A DNA stretch of 64,000 nt from Nocardia abscessus NBRC 100374 (GTDB lineage: Bacteria > Actinomycetota > Actinomycetes > Mycobacteriales > Mycobacteriaceae). The notes under the pieces were generated by a model. The model saw nothing but the letters and a program-made list of their open reading frames with translations. It was not told the origin of the DNA and ran no database searches. This document shows, in pieces, positions 1 through 8,431 of this stretch (its first letter is position 1; each line of letters begins with the position of its first letter). The position numbers and the translations under genes were made by a program. Where the stretch lies: assembly GCF_000308455.1 (NCBI RefSeq), contig NZ_BAFP01000270.1:23769-87768 (forward strand), read 5' to 3'.

Positions 1-303
1 CGGTTTTGCCTTCGAATCTCTTCATGGGGAGTCCTTTCTGCGCTGAATCGACTCAGGAGAGACGCGGAGCGCCGTGGCCATACTGTGGCCGCTATCTCCG
101 CCAACTTACTAAGCGCTTATTTAGCCCTGGACACCATGCTGGATGGCTTGCGCAGTGGTCAAGGCCACCGCCGATTCGATGCTTATGACGTGAGTCACAC
201 AGCCGTTGATCGCCTATTCCAAGGGCGCGGCCGCCACCGCAACAGCGCGCCGTCTATTCGCGAGCGAGGCAGGTGATAGCGGACAGTGCGGCCCCTCGCA
301 CGC
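1..303. other. Left edge, no gene recognised
   Basis: Only short overlapping reading frames of low plausibility are present. None has a convincing ribosome binding site or a recognisable motif. The stretch lies beyond the 3' end of the leftward TetR gene and may belong to a neighbour outside the window. Confidence 0.4.
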
Positions 304-984
304 TCAGCCGGCGGCCTCGTCGATTTTCAGCGCATTGGCCCATAGGCGCGTAGCTGTTCGAACGAGCTCGTCGAGCGAGGTCTCCTCTTCCAGGGCGAAG
401 GCGTAGTACGCCATCCGGCCGACCATGCCCGACAGCGCACGTGCCGCGGTATGCGGATCGAGTTCGCGGTCGGCGAGGCCTCGTTCCTGAAGATCCCTGA
501 TGGAGCGAGCGTTGCGGTCGGCGAAAGCACGGGCGCGGCGCCGACGCAAGTCGCGGAACTTCGGATCGATGGCGGCTACCTGATCGAGGATCAGCATCAA
601 CTTTGCGTTGCGCTTGTACGCCTCGAAGTAGGCGCGGTTGCTCGCCTCGATGACCGCCACCGGAGATGCTTCGTCGCCGCTCAGGCGTGGCATGCCCGGA
701 TGCAGCATGTCGTGCTGGGAGGCTTCGAGGACCGCTTGGAGAATCTCTTCCTTACTGGAGAAATACGTATAGAAGCTGCCCGTGGAGCATTTCGCCTCGG
801 CAGTGATATCCGATAGCCGCGCGTCGAGGTAGCCGTCGCGTTCGAACACCACACGGGCCGCGACCACCAGCGCCGCCCGCGTTCGTAGACCGCGGGCGGT
901 GAGCGGAGGTTCCCGGAGGATGGAAGTATCGACAAGCGAGGGGATCTCACCCAATGCCGCTTCGTCGTCGACCGTCCTGGCCAT
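304..984 (-). CDS. TetR/AcrR family transcriptional regulator
   Basis: A 226-residue one-component repressor. The N-terminal helix-turn-helix lies about 50 residues from the start, with the typical TetR core LSDITAEAKCSTGSFYTYFSSKEE, read here as LSDITAEAKCST followed by GSFYTYFSSKEE. The remaining ~140 residues form the helical ligand-binding and dimerisation domain, which shows no signature naming a ligand. I chose the ATG at 984 because GGGAGG lies six bases upstream; an in-frame extension to 1032 has no such site. It is transcribed alone, convergent with nothing recognisable. The operator cluster at 2150-2207 is about 1.1 kb away, so a link is possible but unsupported. Confidence 0.9.
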   Translation of the reverse strand: MARTVDDEAALGEIPSLVDTSILREPPLTARGLRTRAALVVAARVVFERDGYLDARLSDITAEAKCSTGSFYTYFSSKEEILQAVLEASQHDMLHPGMPRLSGDEASPVAVIEASNRAYFEAYKRNAKLMLILDQVAAIDPKFRDLRRRRARAFADRNARSIRDLQERGLADRELDPHTAARALSGMVGRMAYYAFALEEETSLDELVRTATRLWANALKIDEAAG

Positions 985-1180
985 CCACACCCTCCCTATC
1001 CGCCCTGGATGCTCGGAGTGATCGTCGCACACCCGTCATCGGTCTGCACCCGGCTCCGACCCGCCCGGTGATCACCGGATCGAGGCCGACCTCCCAACAT
1101 GCCCGAACATGGTTCGCAACCGTTCCGACGTTAGTCGAATATGAACCCATCTTCAAGTTGACTGGCTGTGCATGCCAAAA

Positions 1181-1219
1181 GCCCTGCCCAGCCAGGGTTC
1201 GAACACGGCTGAGCAGGGC
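1181..1219 (-). terminator. Rho-independent terminator of the secreted glycine-zipper gene
   Basis: The arms GCCCTGCCCAGCC and GGCTGAGCAGGGC pair over 13 positions with one mismatch around a 13-base loop. On the minus strand the stem is followed by TTTT (1177-1180). It lies 37 bases past the stop of the leftward gene ending at 1256. Confidence 0.8.
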
Positions 1220-1255
1220 AATCGCCTCACTGAATCGATGACGTGCGACTCGGCA

Positions 1256-1984
1256 TCACTTCGCCGGAGCCGGAGCCGGAGCCGGAGCCGGCGCCGGAGC
1301 CGGCATCGGCTGGTTGATTGTCGTGAAGTACTGGACAGCCGCCATGATCGCGACCGGAGCGGTGATGAGAAGCTGGCCAGCCACTGCACCGAGGGGGCCG
1401 ACGGCCATGATTCCGCCCAAGCATCCGATGGCAGCTGCCGGAATGAAGGCACCGAACAAGCCGATAATCGCCGCGGAAGCGACGGTTGCCCCGGCGATGC
1501 CACCCAGCACGCAGCCGACCGCCGCGCCGCCGATGCCACCAACGGCGGCACCGATCGTCGCGCCCATGAGGATCGTGGAGGACAAGCGCGCCCAGGCGGC
1601 TTGTTCCCGGTCGTACTGGGTCCGCCAGGGAGCCTGGTCTTCGTAGGGCAGGGCCACCGGCTTGTAGGCCGCGTGCTCGAGGTCGAACTGCGGCGTCAAC
1701 GTAGCAGTGCGGTCGCGGATGTCGGCTGCGATCGGGAAGACGAAATCATCGACCCGGAAGGACAATTCCGAACCGGCTAGGACAACGCCATTGGGCGCCT
1801 TGATCTTCAGCGCCCCTTCTTCGGCGACAAGCGAGCCCGCGTCGAGGCCGATCACCGTCGATCGCTCCCCGACCGAGACCGTGTACCCCACCGCGCCGGA
1901 TTGGTCCGGTGCGGCCGATACCGTCCCGGCCGTCACGCCGAGCGTCGAGACGAGCAGCGTCGCTGCTGCAATCGTTTTCCTCAT
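1256..1984 (-). CDS. Secreted glycine-zipper protein with Pro-Ala tail
   Basis: A 242-residue protein of unknown function. Residues 1-24 form a classical Sec signal peptide (basic n-region, hydrophobic core, cleavage after VSA-AP). The middle is a beta-type soluble region with no known motif. From about residue 135 to 210 there is a long run of small residues with repeated G-x3-G spacing (GAAVGGIGGAAVGCVLGG), as in glycine-zipper membrane segments. The last ~20 residues are a Pro-Ala repeat ending in K, which may span the cell wall or stay unstructured. Similar signal-peptide/glycine-zipper proteins are common in Nocardia, but none has an assigned role that I know. AAGGAA precedes the ATG. 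A terminator follows the gene, so it is probably monocistronic. Confidence 0.8.
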   Translation of the reverse strand: MRKTIAAATLLVSTLGVTAGTVSAAPDQSGAVGYTVSVGERSTVIGLDAGSLVAEEGALKIKAPNGVVLAGSELSFRVDDFVFPIAADIRDRTATLTPQFDLEHAAYKPVALPYEDQAPWRTQYDREQAAWARLSSTILMGATIGAAVGGIGGAAVGCVLGGIAGATVASAAIIGLFGAFIPAAAIGCLGGIMAVGPLGAVAGQLLITAPVAIMAAVQYFTTINQPMPAPAPAPAPAPAPAK

Positions 1985-2149
1985 CTATTTCCTTCTTCTC
2001 TGTGCCTCGAACCTCACGTTCGAGAGACGTCGTACAGACGCCGCTGCAGTCGGTTCGGTCGGTACTCCCGTCGGACCGAATGCAGCGCTTCACCGTGGCG
2101 CGCTCGCCCTGGTTGGTGATCGACCGCCACTCTCATGAGCCTGGTTTGA

Positions 2150-2207
2150 TTGAACATGAACTCAATCTCAAATTGTGATCTACGTCAAGTCTTGAATCTG
2201 GACTCAA
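2150..2207. promoter_or_regulatory. Three tandem TTG(A/T)-N8-TCAA sites
   Basis: Three 16-bp imperfect palindromes lie in an unusually AT-rich tract: TTGAACATGAACTCAA (2150-2165), TTGTGATCTACGTCAA (2173-2188) and TTGAATCTGGACTCAA (2192-2207). The first and third agree at 13 of 16 positions. The first extends to GATTGA/TCAATC arms. The sites begin 23 and 19 bases apart. This looks like a multi-site operator, most likely for the leftward gene starting at 1984 or the rightward genes after 2345. The protein that binds is unknown. Confidence 0.6.
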
Positions 2208-2344
2208 CTTCACTTACCGTCCTACTGCGCCAGTCGAACGTGACTCACCTCCGTTCGCGGCCTGGCGGGATTCCCGCACAGCGCAAGTACGAAGGGGTGG
2301 TGACGGTTTGGTCGCCTTCAGCCGGGGTAGGCGATCGAGCGGAC

Positions 2345-2458
2345 ATGCAAGGCGACGAGCTCGTGGAGTTCTTCCGCAAAGCGCAGGCCGACAGCCGTAA
2401 AGGCGGGCGCCTAGGAAAGGAACTGCTGGCCCAGCGCTTCGCGAAGTCGGACATCTGA
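2345..2458 (+). CDS. Possible small ORF or gene fragment
   Basis: A 37-codon frame (MQGDELVEFFRKAQADSRKG...) with coding-like third-position GC and amphipathic helical character. The same frame stays open upstream to 2150 but becomes implausible there. There is no clear ribosome binding site and no family match I recognise. It could be a small protein under the operator cluster at 2150-2207, or the end of a decayed gene. Confidence 0.25.
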   Translation: MQGDELVEFFRKAQADSRKGGRLGKELLAQRFAKSDI

Positions 2459-2621
2459 CATGTCGCGCAGGCCAACGGCGAATGGTGCGGTCTAGCGACG
2501 CATCCGCTCGTGGCAGTGGATCGAAACGTTGCGGTGGGTGCGTGGTTCCGCGCAAACAATTCACCCACCGCAACGCCCGATATATCGGCATGTGGCGACT
2601 CCCCCTGGGTATCGCTGGCGT

Positions 2622-2972
2622 ATGTCTCACTTGCGACGCTGGGGAGCCGTCTACCTGCTGGTCCTGCTCTTCGCGGGTTCATGGTTCGGGCAGTTCGTCA
2701 GCCAGCTGAATGAATATCACCGCATTCAGCAGGTGCACAGGCAACCGTTCGAGTGGCCGGGATTCTGGGCGAACTTTTTCGCCAGCACGTTCGAGAACTG
2801 GCAGAGCGAGTGGCTGCAACTCGTCTTTCAAGCGATCCTGCTGCTCGGCGCGAAACACCTGCTCTTCCGGGCGGACGCGGCGGACATCGAACGGATCGAG
2901 CGGAAGATCGACCAGTTGTGCGCCGCCACGCCCGGCAACCCCGGCTCGGACATCGACTCGGCCGAGTCCTGA
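2622..2972 (+). CDS. DUF6766 family membrane protein
   Basis: A 116-residue integral membrane protein. The first helix is at residues 6-25 (WGAVYLLVLLFAGSWFGQFV). It is followed by an extracytoplasmic-like stretch containing the family signature FENWQSEWLQ and a second hydrophobic helix ending near LLGAKHLLF. The tail is charged and includes a possible short coiled coil (DIERIERKIDQL). The pattern fits DUF6766, whose function is unknown. I chose the ATG at 2622 because the family begins just before the first helix; a longer frame from 2529 adds implausible sequence. The SDR remnant at 3018 follows directly. Confidence 0.8.
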   Translation: MSHLRRWGAVYLLVLLFAGSWFGQFVSQLNEYHRIQQVHRQPFEWPGFWANFFASTFENWQSEWLQLVFQAILLLGAKHLLFRADAADIERIERKIDQLCAATPGNPGSDIDSAES

Positions 2973-3017
2973 GACCCGCTCGATTCTGAGTGGGTCATTC
3001 CGGCTCGGTGGTCTCCG

Positions 3018-3530
3018 GTGGGCGTTCGGTTCGGCAATGCCATCAAGACCGTGGGCAAGAACGGGGCATTCCCGCTCGCGGACTTCACCCGGGTGGTCAA
3101 CGTCAACCTGATCGGCACCTTCAACGTGATCCGGTTGGCCGCCGAACGGATCTCCCGAGCCGATCCGGTCGGCGAGGAGCGGGGCGTCATCATCAACACC
3201 GCGTCGGTGGCGGCGTTCGACGGCCAAGTCGGGCAGGCGGCCTATTCGGCATCAAAGGGCGGAATCGTCGGCCTGACGCTGCCGGTGGCCCGCGACCTCG
3301 CGGGGCTGAAGATCCGCGTGGTGACCATCGCTCCCGGACTGTTCCACACTCCGCTGTTCGCCACCTTGCCCGACGAGGCCATCGCATCGCTGGGCGCGCA
3401 GGTGCCGCATCCCTCGCGACTCGGCGACCCCGCCGAATACGCCGCGCTCGCCCGTCACATCGTCGAGAACCTGATGCTCAACGGCGAGACCATCCGTCTC
3501 GACGGCGCGATCCGGATGGCGCCGCGCTGA
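3018..3530 (+). pseudogene. 5'-truncated short-chain dehydrogenase (HSD10/3-hydroxyacyl-CoA dehydrogenase type)
   Basis: The 170 codons match the C-terminal two thirds of a type II 3-hydroxyacyl-CoA dehydrogenase-like SDR. They include VNVNLIGTFNVIRLAAE, the catalytic serine region NTASVAAFDG, the YSASK motif (catalytic Tyr and Lys) and a normal C-terminus. The first ~85 residues are missing, including the TGxxxGxG nucleotide-binding turn and the NNAG strand; homology starts abruptly at GNAIKTVGK just after a possible GTG. The frame is otherwise intact. Without the Rossmann start it cannot bind NAD(P) normally, so I call it a remnant. The break lies within 46 bases of the DUF6766 stop codon, which suggests a deletion or insertion junction there. 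Confidence 0.8.
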
Positions 3531-3591
3531 GCCGGCCGCCCTACGGAGCGGCGCCGCGGTCACCTCTCCGCTGAGCTGTCGGCATCCCCGG

Positions 3592-4533
3592 TCAGCGGAT
3601 TCGTCTCGGACCGGTCGAGGAACGGACGCCCACGACAGTGATGACCGTGACCATCAATACCGTCATCAGCTTCATGAGGTTCCAGGTCTCCGGGTCCGGA
3701 ATAGGTTCGGTGATTTGCAGGTCCCTTGGCCGTGGGCGGTTCCGTGCGGGCGGGGGCAACTCGGTGCGGGGCTGCTCCGCCAGGGTCTGTAGCGGCGTGG
3801 TGGCCAACGGCGGGAGCGTAACGACGGGGAACTCAGGGGCGGGCGGGCCGAGCTGGAGAGGGCTCATCGGCACAGGCGGCGGTGCGGTGGGCAGCAGGAG
3901 TAGACACGTCAGCACTGCGCTGCCGGTAGCGGCACTGCCCACGGCAGCGCTGCCGAGGCCGGATCCACTCGATCCCGGGCCGATGAGGCCCGGCACGAGG
4001 GAGCCGAAGCCGCTACCGGTCGCCAGCCCGAGCAGCAGCAGAGCGCTGCCGGTCGCCGCGCTGCCGGTGCACGCCATTTGGACGCTTCCCGTGTCGAGCT
4101 TCGGTGTCTCGCCTGGGCTATCCGCGATGACGTTCGGGTCGGCTGCTTCGTTCGCTGGGCCGGGCGTACCACCGTCGAGTTCCCCATCGCCGGTGGCGCG
4201 GAGGTCGCTGCCGGGCTTGTCGCTGGGCCGGTAACCGAGATCGGCGCTGCCGGAGGGGATTCGGATCGGCCCCAGACTCAGAGACCCGCCCTCGGCGGCA
4301 GGACCGACGGTGCTGCCGGACGGACCGAGGCTCGAACCACTGCCCGGGAAAGCATCCGCTGCGCCTGTGCCCGAACTCCCGGTGGCGAGGTCGCCGAGCG
4401 GCAGCCATGGCGGCGCCTCCGCGGATGCTTCCGGAGGCCGCGCCGCGAGCGTCGCTATGGTCAGGGGGAGCAGCACAGTGGCGAATCCTCGGGTCAGCCT
4501 TCGTGGCCGAAGTGCGCCTCGGTTGCGTTGCAT
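3592..4533 (-). CDS. Secreted Gly/Ser/Ala-rich protein with C-terminal membrane anchor
   Basis: A 313-residue cell-surface protein of unknown function. Residues 1-38 look like a Sec signal (basic start, hydrophobic core, cleavage near ASA-EA). A low-complexity Gly/Ser/Pro-rich body follows. It includes tandem GSAATGSA-type units around two hydrophobic glycine-rich stretches with one cysteine each. A Pro-rich segment comes next, and the end is a transmembrane helix (LMKLMTVLMVTVITVVGV) with a basic tail (RSSTGPRRIR). No LPxTG sorting motif is present, so the C-terminal helix is the likely anchor. GAGG lies eight bases before the ATG. It shares direction with the DUF4239 gene upstream, 40 bases away, and could be cotranscribed with it. 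Confidence 0.75.
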   Translation of the reverse strand: MQRNRGALRPRRLTRGFATVLLPLTIATLAARPPEASAEAPPWLPLGDLATGSSGTGAADAFPGSGSSLGPSGSTVGPAAEGGSLSLGPIRIPSGSADLGYRPSDKPGSDLRATGDGELDGGTPGPANEAADPNVIADSPGETPKLDTGSVQMACTGSAATGSALLLLGLATGSGFGSLVPGLIGPGSSGSGLGSAAVGSAATGSAVLTCLLLLPTAPPPVPMSPLQLGPPAPEFPVVTLPPLATTPLQTLAEQPRTELPPPARNRPRPRDLQITEPIPDPETWNLMKLMTVLMVTVITVVGVRSSTGPRRIR

Positions 4534-4573
4534 GGACAGTCGCCTCGTCGTTGTCGAAACTGGGTCGGAACGG

Positions 4574-5335
4574 TCAGGTCGTGTGCTGGTAGCGGGAGAG
4601 TGCGAGTTCGAAGGCGTCCTTCGGCACCAGGTTCCCGCCGGAGAACGGTTCGTCGAGGTTGTAGATCGCCCGGATCACCACGCCGACGATGGCGCCGAGC
4701 AGCGCTGTCGTCACGACACTGCGTTTGCCGACCTGGACGCCGGAGAGGACCACGCTGAGCAGCAGCAGGACCGTGCAGGTCCACATGGCCAGGTAGAGGA
4801 AGCCGGGTACGCGGTAACCGGCGTCCAGCGCACGGTCGGCGCGCGCCTGGGCGACCGCGTCCAGGCTGGTCAGCGCGTTGCTCCGGAGCGTGTCGACCTC
4901 GGGTTCGGCCGCGTTCACCGCGGCCACCGCGTCACGCAGTGTGTCGAGGGTGTCCTGGGTGGACTGGCTGAGTCGGCTGTGGTCGGCCATGACGGTCCAC
5001 TCCTCGTTGAGGACTTGCTCGGTGTAGTCGCGTACCAGGCCTTGGATTCGGGCATGGTCGGGCTCGGGCATGCCGTGCGCGGCCCAGTAGGTATCGATGA
5101 GCGCCTTGGCCTCGGCGATGGTGTGATTGCGGGCGTTGTCGTACTGCTGCCAGGCGATCACCACGATGAACGCGACCACCGCCATGAAGATCGTGTTGAT
5201 CAGGTTGAGCACCAATGAGCCGACAGTGTCGTCGTCGGTGTGCCGCCACGCTTTCGGATGCAGGCGATCCCCGGCCACGAAGACGACGACCGCGACGAGC
5301 GCGGTCAGAGCAGGCACGAGAAATTCCAAGGCCAT
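4574..5335 (-). CDS. DUF4239 (bestrophin-like) membrane protein
   Basis: A 253-residue membrane protein. Two N-terminal helices lie at about 4-20 and 41-63. A long cytoplasmic-type helical region follows (about 70-185, rich in charged residues). Two C-terminal helices are found at about 187-207 and 215-232, followed by the family-typical DEPFSGGNLVP motif. This arrangement and the final motif fit DUF4239, a family of unknown function sometimes described as bestrophin-like. It is the first gene of a possible two-gene leftward unit with the secreted low-complexity protein. Upstream lies about 1 kb without a convincing gene. Confidence 0.85.
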   Translation of the reverse strand: MALEFLVPALTALVAVVVFVAGDRLHPKAWRHTDDDTVGSLVLNLINTIFMAVVAFIVVIAWQQYDNARNHTIAEAKALIDTYWAAHGMPEPDHARIQGLVRDYTEQVLNEEWTVMADHSRLSQSTQDTLDTLRDAVAAVNAAEPEVDTLRSNALTSLDAVAQARADRALDAGYRVPGFLYLAMWTCTVLLLLSVVLSGVQVGKRSVVTTALLGAIVGVVIRAIYNLDEPFSGGNLVPKDAFELALSRYQHTT

Positions 5336-6251
5336 GCGGGGACTCCGTTCTGTCCGGATGGTTCTCGCGATCGCGGCCTCGGTGACCGGCCGCAGGGCGT
5401 GTCGCGCTACGGATGCTGGTCACAGGGAACGCTCGGCGCGCCATCCCAGGTCGATCAAATCTTCGATCTTCGGTCGCGCTGTAGCGGTACGGATTTCACC
5501 GCCCCGGATCCGATCGCCTCTCCGGAAGACGGTGTATCCAGTCGAGTGCCGTGGGCCGATTCGCGTCGAACCGAGATCAGCGGCCCACGACGCCCTCAAT
5601 GCAAGTCGTTGCGACTACCGTGGTGCCGGTTCGGTAGCCGTCGTGAGCCGAGACTCGGCCCCGGATACGTCGGCGCTGTCCGGACGGGTATTTCGTTGGT
5701 CATGCGTGGTCTCACCCCCGAGATGAATACCGAGACGATCGATGATGGCGCTGTCGACAGCCTGCGTTGTTCGGATCTGATCAGTGGTGTACAGCAAATC
5801 GGTACGCGACACGCCTGTACGAACCAGGCGGTGGTGAATCGTCCTGGACGGCAAGCCGATCTGGACGACACCGATAGTAGACGGCGAATACGCCTGCACG
5901 TGGCGAAATTTCGGATTGTGCCGCCGAAACGGGACGACGCGATCGTGAGACATCGGCGCGGCGCGAAGATGTTCGCCTCTCGCCGACTGCGTCGCTGCCG
6001 AGAGCCCCGGCCGATGAGGCAACCGTGCGGTCCAGGCGATCGCACGAGACGTTGATGGATGCCGATTGATTGCTGCATGGGCGCACTCGGCGAGGATGGG
6101 CCGAGGGCAGTGCTGTGATCCATCGGGTGTTCGGAGCGGAAATGCGATCCTTGAAAGATCGCTGATCTGCTCGAAGGGATAGTTTCCGGCCACAATCATC
6201 CCTAGTGCCTCGGCAATCGCGAGTGCAGTTCCGAGTGTGCCGACGGCCGAA
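5336..6251. other. About 0.9 kb without a convincing gene
   Basis: All six frames contain open stretches, but none has plausible composition, a ribosome binding site or a family motif, and several overlap on both strands. GC content is lower than in the neighbours. The region may contain decayed sequence and the promoters of the flanking divergent genes. Confidence 0.5.
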
Positions 6252-6271
6252 ACGAGTAGTTAGCTACTCGT
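6252..6271. promoter_or_regulatory. Perfect 20-bp inverted repeat upstream of the mucin-like gene
   Basis: ACGAGTAG-TTAG-CTACTCGT has perfect 8-bp arms and a 4-base centre. It lies 69 bases upstream of the start of the Thr/Pro-rich surface protein at 6341. It could be an operator or a short RNA hairpin. It has no T-tract, which argues against a terminator. Confidence 0.55.
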
Positions 6272-6340
6272 GTCACCGGGTCGGGGGGCGGCGCACACTC
6301 GACTGGATCCCCGGGAACTGCGATCTCGGAGGAGGTGATC

Positions 6341-7333
6341 ATGAGAAACGACTCGCGAGCATTCCTTGTCTCGGCGGCCATAGCTGGACTGCTCGGCGCC
6401 ATATCGGTACCGATCGCGGCGACGGACCCGATTACAACCGAACCTGTTCCTCCGGTAGCCACGTCGGAACCGGTCTTGCCGACTACCACGCCACAAGAGG
6501 TCTCGACGCCCGCGACGACCCCTGTGTCGACGACTACGGCGAAAACGCCTCTCACGACTAGCACCACGACGCCTCCCGTCCCGACCACGACGCCTCCCGT
6601 CTCGACGACTACGTCGCCCCCGACCTCGACGGCAACACCGCTACCGAGCTCCGGTCCGTCCTCGGTGACGCCCGAAAGTTCTGCCGTGCTTCCCGCACCC
6701 ACCCTCGACGCGCCTGCCACCGCCCGACGCGGCACCGTGATCACGGTGCACGGCGAGAACTGGCCCTGCGACATGGTGCGGGCCTTCCCGGACTGGGCGG
6801 AATCGGTGACCGCCCAGGTGCAAGGCGGTTCGTTCGATGCCCGCGTCGGTGTGCCCGACCGAGCCGAACTGGGCTCGCAGTCCCTTCCCGTCACCTGCCT
6901 CGGGCCATTCCAGCGAATTGTCGCGAGAACCTCCGTCGAGATACTCTCCGCGCCGGTTGTCACGACCACCACCGACGGCCCCACGACCAGCACGGACGCC
7001 CCATCGACCACCGCGCCGACCAGTGGGCGCCCGACCACGGCGCAACAAGTCGATGACCGCTCCCAGGAGACCGGCCTCGGCGACATGCTCGGCCTCGGCG
7101 GCTTCCTCCTCGCCCTGGCCGCCGCACTGCTTCTGGCGCGTGGCCTGCGCAAGAGCCAGGGCGGCAGGTCGCGCCCGCCCAACGGTGATCCGCATCCGCC
7201 GCAGGTACACGTGCGGGTGGTCGCGGACTCCGCCCCATCGATCCACATTCGCCAGGTCGTCCGCGCTCCCGCCGTTCGGGTTCGGCTGCGCGCCGGCGAG
7301 CCCTGGCTGCACGTCGAGGAGGTGCTCGGATGA
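6341..7333 (+). CDS. Thr/Pro-rich surface protein with Ig-like domain and C-terminal anchor
   Basis: A 330-residue membrane-anchored surface protein. Residues 1-28 form a Sec signal. About 100 residues of Thr/Pro/Ser repeats follow (TTTPPVPTTTPPVSTTT), a mucin-like stalk likely to be glycosylated. A folded domain at about 120-205 starts LDAPATARRGTVITVHG and contains two cysteines; this is the usual opening of bacterial Ig-like repeats. A second Thr/Pro linker leads to one transmembrane helix at about 247-268 (LGLGGFLLALAAALLLARGL). The ~60-residue C-terminus is basic, then beta-rich, and would be cytoplasmic. The ATG at 6341 has GGAGG six bases upstream. The next gene overlaps by four bases, so the two products are translationally coupled. 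Confidence 0.8.
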   Translation: MRNDSRAFLVSAAIAGLLGAISVPIAATDPITTEPVPPVATSEPVLPTTTPQEVSTPATTPVSTTTAKTPLTTSTTTPPVPTTTPPVSTTTSPPTSTATPLPSSGPSSVTPESSAVLPAPTLDAPATARRGTVITVHGENWPCDMVRAFPDWAESVTAQVQGGSFDARVGVPDRAELGSQSLPVTCLGPFQRIVARTSVEILSAPVVTTTTDGPTTSTDAPSTTAPTSGRPTTAQQVDDRSQETGLGDMLGLGGFLLALAAALLLARGLRKSQGGRSRPPNGDPHPPQVHVRVVADSAPSIHIRQVVRAPAVRVRLRAGEPWLHVEEVLG

Positions 7334-7992
7334 CAAGTCCAGCGTCGATCAGGGCTCGGGCAGTACTGTTCCAGAACGCTCCGCACGATGTCGGTGTGGG
7401 CGAGCTGGCCGAGCGTCTGCAGGAAACGGGTGTCGAACACTTGGCCCTGCGCCGAGTGCCGGGTGCCGCCGCGATTCTGCGGTCCGCGGCGCTGCACGAG
7501 GTGGCCGAGACGATCGACGGGCTGCTCGAGGTCGACCTCGGCAGTGTCGCGATCGGGGGTTGGCGCCGCTACGACCGGCTACGCAGAGCGGCGATACGCA
7601 CCCGCTCGGGCGGAGTCGAGCAAGTCACGCTGTTCGAACACGAGATCACCCAGACCTACCGGCCGTGCCTCGATGTCACCGTCGACGGAAACCCGGTCGG
7701 TGAGTTCACCGTAGAGCTCTGCTTGGGGATGCTGCTCGAGCCGCTGACCGCAACGGTCCGCACCGGCATGCTGGTGGCAGTGGGCCCCGGCGACTGCACC
7801 GTGACGGTATCGATCGGCGCGCCGGAACTCGGTCCGATCATGAAGCGCGAGCGGACACTGCACACCGCGACCATGATCGACCTCCGGTGGCCCATACCGC
7901 TGGTCGAGCAACCTCCGGCTCCGCCATCTCCCTTGCCGGCCGGTCGCGTGCGCGGACCGCGGCCGCCCGAATCGCGCTGGACCGGTGGGTGA
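7330..7992 (+). CDS. Conserved hypothetical protein coupled to the mucin-like gene
   Basis: A 220-residue soluble protein that I do not recognise. It has no signal peptide or membrane helix. The central part (about 45-175) alternates short helices and beta strands, with several hydrophobic strands (TVTVSIGAPELG), and could be a beta-sandwich. The last 35 residues are Pro/Arg-rich and probably disordered. GAGGAGG lies seven bases before the ATG, which overlaps the upstream stop (ATGA). The coupling suggests the protein works with the cytoplasmic tail of the anchored surface protein. That is inference from gene order only. Confidence 0.75.
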   Translation: MTSPASIRARAVLFQNAPHDVGVGELAERLQETGVEHLALRRVPGAAAILRSAALHEVAETIDGLLEVDLGSVAIGGWRRYDRLRRAAIRTRSGGVEQVTLFEHEITQTYRPCLDVTVDGNPVGEFTVELCLGMLLEPLTATVRTGMLVAVGPGDCTVTVSIGAPELGPIMKRERTLHTATMIDLRWPIPLVEQPPAPPSPLPAGRVRGPRPPESRWTGG

Positions 7993-8431
7993 TGCGAGCT
8001 GGGTGCCCACGGAAGAGCGCGATCCATGACTTCGCCGACAACCGCAGGATGCCAGCAGACGAGTTGCATCGGCCTGGCACCGATGTGTTCAGGCGCGACC
8101 CGGCACCGTTGAGCGGGCACCGCAGGCGGCTCAGCTCATCGGAGACGGCGGCTTCGAACAGCCCCGAAGGTCTCGCCCCGGTGCGGAGTGTTCCGCTATG
8201 CCGCTGGCGGACAACAGCTCTGGTCGATATACGCGGCGAAGGCAGTCGACCGGCGCGCGTCCTGCGGCCGCGGAGGAGTCCGCCGAGAACTTCCCTCCGC
8301 TCCGCGATAGCGTGGGAACATCAGGGGTGCCGGATCCGAGCGTGCCGTTGTACGCTTGGACAGCTACCGATCGGCGTAATGGGAAGGCCCTGGATCGCGA
8401 AACCCGCATCCAGACAACAGAAGAGCCACAG
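7993..8431. other. 440-bp intergenic region before the MetE-like gene
   Basis: No gene is supported. A rightward frame continues upstream of the MetE-like start to 8198, but its composition is implausible and it lacks a ribosome binding site. I searched by eye for SAM or cobalamin riboswitch cores and saw none. Confidence 0.45.

Noticed and set aside
5615..6199. 194-codon minus-strand frame in the 5.3-6.3 kb gap
   Set aside because: Composition is unconvincing, three frames are open over the same bases, and no ribosome site or motif was found.
7993..8431. SAM or cobalamin riboswitch before the MetE-like gene
   Set aside because: No recognisable core motif or conserved stem pattern was found by eye; a covariance-model search would decide.
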